Positions 5,280 through 8,977 of a stretch of DNA of 8,977 nucleotides are shown piece by piece. The DNA is from Sphingomonas sp. (lineage in GTDB: Bacteria; Pseudomonadota; Alphaproteobacteria; Sphingomonadales; Sphingomonadaceae): positions 1 to 8,977 of the forward strand of contig JAFBAM010000060.1 of assembly GCA_019247755.1 (NCBI GenBank). The letters run 5' to 3'. Within the stretch, counting starts at the first letter, position 1. The number at the start of each line of letters is the position of its first letter. The position numbers and the translations under genes are program-made. The notes under the pieces are model-generated. The model was not told the DNA's origin and did no database searches. It was given only the letters and a program-made list of their open reading frames with translations.

Positions 5280-6173
5280 TTACTGAAGCCGCCGGACCCT
5301 GTAGCCGTCCTTCTTGAGCATCTCGAGTACCGAATCCTTGCCCGCGAGATGGCCTGCGCCGACCGCCACCAGCACCGCGCCCGGCTGGTCGAGGCGTTTC
5401 TCGATCCACTTGCTCCAGTTCGAATTGCGCTGGTGGATCAGGGCCTGCTGCAGCTCGGGATTGCCGGAAAGATCGCGGTCGAACGTCTGGGCGATGCCGT
5501 TGACGTCGCCGCTGGACCACGCCTTCAACATCTCGCCAAGCTCGGCGTTCATCGAATGCTGGTCGTCGATCGCGCCTTCGAGCAGCGCCCGCTGCGCGGT
5601 CTCCGGGAGCCGGTCGAAATAGCTCAATTGCTCGATATTGGTTTCCAGCTCGCCGATCGCTTTTCCCTTGGTCGAGAAGTCGTTGCGAAGGACGCCTTCG
5701 ACGCCGCCTGAGAGTCCCATCTCCCTGAACTTGTTGCCGAGCAGGATGATCGAGGCGGTCCAGGTCTTCATCTTGTCGAGCGCCTGGGGTGGCATTCCGC
5801 TCTTCTTGATCGCCGCCGCGAGGGCAGGCCGCTTGGCCGGCGGCAGGCGCTCGATCAGCGGCGGCAGGTTGTTGGCGAAGCCGAGGGTGGTCATCGCCTG
5901 CATCAATTTCTGCGGATTCCTGTCGTCGACGATCGTCTCGACCACCAGCTCCTGCGCACTTGCCATCGCCTGGTCGAACTTGGCGCTACGCCATTGATAG
6001 TTCTGGGGGAGCAGGTGGATCGTGCCGAACAGATAGATGGTCGTATCGGGGTCGGAGACCTCCCACAGCGCGGGGCGGGCCACCTGTGGGGCGCGTGCCT
6101 CGGCGGGGACCGCGCCGACCAGCAGTGACAGGCCAAGGAGGGCACCGATCCGGCGCAACCAGGACTTCAGCAT
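5280..6173 (-). CDS. TraB/GumN family protein, secreted, full-length
   Basis: This 297-residue protein is a full-length TraB/GumN family member, probably periplasmic or membrane-tethered. A signal sequence covers residues 1-27 (basic KSWLRR, then hydrophobic GALLGLSLLVGA, with AEA before the likely cut). The family motifs follow in order: DTTIYLFGTIH (His53), ELVVET with Glu79, a central helical part (about 100-170, with KTWTASIILLGNKF), GELETNIEQLSYFDRL (174-189), QRNSNWSKWI (248-257) and VAVGAGHLAG (270-278, His275). The fold is related to PrgY/Tiki proteins, proposed metallohydrolases; the reaction here is unknown. A start at ATG 6206 would add 11 residues but would place the GGGAGGG Shine-Dalgarno inside the gene; ATG 6173, about 10 nt after it, gives a proper signal peptide. 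It is divergent from glyQ (101 bp apart) and precedes a shorter paralogue. Confidence 0.92.
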   Translation of the reverse strand: MLKSWLRRIGALLGLSLLVGAVPAEARAPQVARPALWEVSDPDTTIYLFGTIHLLPQNYQWRSAKFDQAMASAQELVVETIVDDRNPQKLMQAMTTLGFANNLPPLIERLPPAKRPALAAAIKKSGMPPQALDKMKTWTASIILLGNKFREMGLSGGVEGVLRNDFSTKGKAIGELETNIEQLSYFDRLPETAQRALLEGAIDDQHSMNAELGEMLKAWSSGDVNGIAQTFDRDLSGNPELQQALIHQRNSNWSKWIEKRLDQPGAVLVAVGAGHLAGKDSVLEMLKKDGYRVRRLQ

Positions 6174-6274
6174 TGAATTCACACCCTCCCAACTCTTGGG
6201 TCGCACGCCGCGCTAGGCGCGACAAGCTGAACCCTCACTTGCCCCTCAACGAAGCATGAGCCAAAGCGCCCGAT

Positions 6275-7141
6275 ATGAATTCGGGGGCATCGAGCCTTAG
6301 CTTCCAGGACCTCATCCTGACGCTTCACCATTACTGGAGCGCTAATGGCTGCGTGATCCTTCAGCCCTACGACATGGAGATGGGGGCGGGCACGTTCCAC
6401 CCGGCGACCGTGCTGCGCTCGCTCGGACCCAATCCGTGGAAGGCCGCTTACGTCCAGCCCTGTCGCCGCCCGACCGACGGCCGCTATGGCGAGAACCCCA
6501 ACCGGCTTGGTCATTATTACCAGTACCAGGTTGTGCTGAAGCCGAGCCCGGATGACCTTCAGGACCTCTATCTCGGCAGCTTGGGTGAGATCGGCATCGA
6601 CTTGCTGAAGCACGACATCCGCTTCGTCGAGGACGATTGGGAAAGCCCGACGCTTGGCGCCTGGGGGCTTGGCTGGGAAGTCTGGTGCGACGGGATGGAG
6701 GTCACCCAGTTCACCTACTTCCAGCAGGTCGGCGGTTTCGAGTGCAAGCCGGTGACCGGCGAGCTGACCTACGGGCTCGAGCGTCTAGCGATGTACATCC
6801 AGGGCGTCGACAATGTGTTCGACCTCCGGTTCAACGACGCGGGCGTCAGCTACGGCGATGTCTTCCTCGAGAATGAGCGCGAAATGTCGGCCTACAATTT
6901 CGAGGTCGCGGATACCGAGGCCTTGTTCGACCTGTTCCGCAAGGCAGCCGGCGAGTGCGAGCGCTGTCTCGAAGCCAAGCTCCCGATCCCGGCTTATGAG
7001 CAGGCGATCAAGGCCAGCCACGTCTTCAACACTTTGCAGGCCCGCGGCGTGATCAGCGTCGCCGAGCGTCAGGCCTATATCGGCCGCGTTCGCGACCTGG
7101 CTAAGGCGGCTTGTGGCGCGTGGCTGGAGCGTGCTGCTTGA
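6275..7141 (+). CDS. glyQ: Glycyl-tRNA synthetase alpha subunit
   Basis: The 288-residue protein is the catalytic subunit of the bacterial alpha2beta2 glycyl-tRNA synthetase, which activates glycine with ATP and charges tRNA-Gly. It is close to E. coli GlyQ throughout. The segment with QPYDMEMGAGT (30-40) is present. Class II motif 2 is YVQPCRRPTDGRYGEN (59-74) with the ATP-binding Arg. DDWESPTLGAWGLGWEVW (120-137) and GMEVTQFTYFQQVGG (140-154) line the active site. Motif 3 is GELTYGLERLAMY (162-174). It lacks about 15 C-terminal residues of the E. coli protein, which is ordinary variation. In-frame upstream extension is blocked by a TGA at 6257-6259, so ATG 6275 is the only good start, although no strong Shine-Dalgarno precedes it. 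Its TGA overlaps the glyS ATG by one base, so the subunits are translationally coupled. Confidence 0.98.
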   Translation: MNSGASSLSFQDLILTLHHYWSANGCVILQPYDMEMGAGTFHPATVLRSLGPNPWKAAYVQPCRRPTDGRYGENPNRLGHYYQYQVVLKPSPDDLQDLYLGSLGEIGIDLLKHDIRFVEDDWESPTLGAWGLGWEVWCDGMEVTQFTYFQQVGGFECKPVTGELTYGLERLAMYIQGVDNVFDLRFNDAGVSYGDVFLENEREMSAYNFEVADTEALFDLFRKAAGECERCLEAKLPIPAYEQAIKASHVFNTLQARGVISVAERQAYIGRVRDLAKAACGAWLERAA

Positions 7142-8977
7142 TGGCCGATTTCCTGCTCGAGCTGCTTTCCGAGGAAATCCCCGCGCGGATGCAGGCGAAG
7201 GCCCGCAACGACCTCTCGCGGCTTTTTGCCGAGTGCGCTCAAGAAGCGGGGCTTAGCATCGGGGGCGTCGACACATTCTCGACGCCACGCCGGCTGGTTC
7301 TCATTGCGCGCGATGTTGCGGAGGCTACCGAGGCCAGCCGTGAGGAGCTGAAGGGTCCGCGTACGTCCGCGCCCGAGCAGGCGCTCGATGGCTTCCTGCG
7401 GAAAACCGGGCTGACCAAGAACCAGCTCGAAGACCGCGACGGAGTCTATTTCGCGGTTGTCGAACGGGCAGGGCGGTCCGCGGCGCAGATCCTTGCCGAT
7501 GCGGTGAAGCGCATTGTCCAGGAGTTCCCCTGGCCCAAGTCAATGCGCTGGGGAGACGGCACTCAGCGCTGGGTGCGGCCGCTGCACGGCATCGTCGCAA
7601 TTCTCGGCGACGAGATTGTGCCGGTCGACATCGACGGGCTGACCGCGGGCGCCACCACGGTCGGACACCGCTTCCACCATCCCGGTCCGATCACGATCGG
7701 CGGGGCAACCGACTACGTCGAGAAGCTGCGCGCCTGCCATGTCATCGTTGATCAGGAAGAACGCGAAAAGCTGATCCGCGAAGGCGCTGAAGCAACCGCG
7801 ACGGAGATCGGGTTGACGCTGATTCAGGACGAGGGACTGGTTGTCGAAAATGCCGGTCTCACCGAATGGCCGGTTCCGTTGATCGGGAGCTTTGAGGCCG
7901 ATTTCCTCGACGTCCCGCGCGAGGTGATCGTGCTCACCATGCGCACCAACCAGAAATACTTCGCGTGCACCAACGATGAGTGCCTCCTCGCTCCGGCGTT
8001 CGTCTGCGTCGCCAATGTCGCGGCGGAGGACGGCGGCGAGGCGATCGCCGAAGGAAATGCCCGGGTGCTGGCGGCGCGCCTCGCCGACGCGCGTTTCTTC
8101 TGGGAGCAGGATGTGAAGGTCCCGCTCGAGGAGCAGGCAAAGAAGCTGTCCGGCATCGTCTTCCACGAGAAGCTCGGAACCGTGGCCGACAAGGCGGAAC
8201 GCGTCGCCAAGCTGGCGCGCTGGCTCGTCGAGAGCGGTGTCGTCAAAGCCGACGCTGACCAGGTCGAACGCGCGGCGCGGCTCGCTAAGGCCGACCTCGT
8301 CAGCGGGATGGTCGGCGAGTTTCCGGAGCTTCAGGGCGTCATCGGAGGGCATCTCGCCGAAGCGCAGGGCGAACCGATAGTGGTCGCCGAAGCCATTCGC
8401 GACCACTACAAGCCGGCGGGGCAGGGGGACGATGTCCCGACCGCACCGGTCACGGTCGCAGTCTCATTGGCTGACAAGCTCGACAGTCTTTTTGGATTTT
8501 TCAAAGAGAGGCTTTTACCCACGGGTTCGAAGGACCCATTTGCGCTTCGTCGTGCAGCGCTTGGTGCGATCAGTCTGATTCTCGACAATCAGCTCGTCAT
8601 CCACACTGACGCGCCTGCCGAATTCTGGCTCGGTCAGAGCGATCCCAAGAAGATCCTTTCGAGCGAAGATAGAGATGCGAGATCGATTCTCACTACTGTG
8701 CCTGACTTTCTCTTGGACCGCCTCAAAGTTCAGCAGAGGGAGCGGGGCGTCCGTCACGATCTGATCGAAGCATCTTCTCGATGGGCTGGTCGAGAGGATG
8801 GTCGCTTGGATCGTATCGTAGTTCGAGCTGCTGCACTTCAGAACTTCGTTGAGACCGAAGACGGTTCCGATCTGCTTGCCGCTTATAAGCGTGCGGCAAA
8901 CATCCTGAAGAAGGAGAATTGGGCTGGCGGGGTCATGACCTCGCCGGCGACGGAGGGCATCCCCCAGACGGGTGAAG
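7141..8977 (+). CDS. glyS: Glycyl-tRNA synthetase beta subunit (3' end outside window)
   Basis: An open frame of 612 codons starts at ATG 7141, overlapping the glyQ stop as TGATG, and continues through the window edge. The usual length is near 690 or more, so at least the last tenth is missing. The beta subunit binds the tRNA-Gly and is needed for charging by GlyQ. Family segments in order are MADFLLELLSEEIPARM at the start, TFSTPRRLVL, VGHRFHHP, LTMRTNQKYF, ARLADARFFWEQD, KLGTVADKAERV, ADLVSGMVGEFPELQG, SLADKLDSLFGFF, GSKDPFALRRAALG, PDFLLDRLKVQQRERGVRHD and YKRAANILKKE. The protein is normal across its length, but codon choice changes at about codon 441 (8461): third-position GC is about 84% over the 180 codons before and about 55% over the 160 codons after, with tta, aga, cga and gta appearing. 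This hints at recombination or an assembly join. Confidence 0.97.
   Translation, partial: MADFLLELLSEEIPARMQAKARNDLSRLFAECAQEAGLSIGGVDTFSTPRRLVLIARDVAEATEASREELKGPRTSAPEQALDGFLRKTGLTKNQLEDRDGVYFAVVERAGRSAAQILADAVKRIVQEFPWPKSMRWGDGTQRWVRPLHGIVAILGDEIVPVDIDGLTAGATTVGHRFHHPGPITIGGATDYVEKLRACHVIVDQEEREKLIREGAEATATEIGLTLIQDEGLVVENAGLTEWPVPLIGSFEADFLDVPREVIVLTMRTNQKYFACTNDECLLAPAFVCVANVAAEDGGEAIAEGNARVLAARLADARFFWEQDVKVPLEEQAKKLSGIVFHEKLGTVADKAERVAKLARWLVESGVVKADADQVERAARLAKADLVSGMVGEFPELQGVIGGHLAEAQGEPIVVAEAIRDHYKPAGQGDDVPTAPVTVAVSLADKLDSLFGFFKERLLPTGSKDPFALRRAALGAISLILDNQLVIHTDAPAEFWLGQSDPKKILSSEDRDARSILTTVPDFLLDRLKVQQRERGVRHDLIEASSRWAGREDGRLDRIVVRAAALQNFVETEDGSDLLAAYKRAANILKKENWAGGVMTSPATEGIPQTGE

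Noticed and set aside
6256..6300. 14-codon frame overlapping the glyQ start out of frame, a possible uORF
   Set aside because: It has no Shine-Dalgarno and is too short to separate from chance; it is noted only because the glyQ start also lacks a strong ribosome binding site.
7540..8406. 288-codon minus-strand frame opposite glyS
   Set aside because: glyS is unambiguous here, and the antisense frame exists because of its codon bias; no independent signal was seen.

Overview
The window looks like chromosomal DNA of an alphaproteobacterium, most likely a member of the Sphingomonadales. The supporting signs are GC-rich coding DNA with strongly GC-biased third positions, an alphaproteobacterial-type promoter in front of rplY, a TonB-dependent receptor with the RGFSP...GLYFDQ plug signature that I associate with sphingomonads, and short dispersed intergenic motifs. 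The genus assignment rests on recall, not on a search.

Layout, left to right. (1) 119-2035 (+): a TonB-dependent outer-membrane receptor. (2) 2032-3403 (-): a translation-related pair read from the other strand, rplY (ribosomal protein L25/CTC) followed by pth (peptidyl-tRNA hydrolase). A clear promoter lies at 3470-3498, and a G/C-block hairpin element lies between the two genes. pth and the receptor meet tail to tail and share a CTAG. (3) 3404-4254: a gene-poor stretch with three copies of a ~24-bp motif. Copies 1 and 2 bracket a possible 59-residue two-helix membrane protein (3676-3855). Copies 2 and 3 bracket an 85-nt tyrosine-type tRNA gene (4085-4169) with good stems, an encoded CCA and a standard Tyr anticodon loop, but non-canonical D- and T-loops. 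(4) 4255-6173 (-): two tandem secreted TraB/GumN-family proteins, the downstream one with a potentially structured 5' leader. (5) 6275-8977 (+): glyQ and glyS, the two subunits of the alpha2beta2 glycyl-tRNA synthetase, overlapping by one base; glyS runs off the window end.

Functionally this is mostly housekeeping translation (L25, Pth, GlyRS, a tRNA) with envelope proteins (receptor, TraB/GumN pair) between. No phage, IS element, CRISPR array or defence system is visible. The least ordinary items are the aberrant tRNA-Tyr-like gene, the repeats around it, a sharp fall in third-position GC inside glyS from about 8461, and the leader structure ahead of the first TraB/GumN gene.
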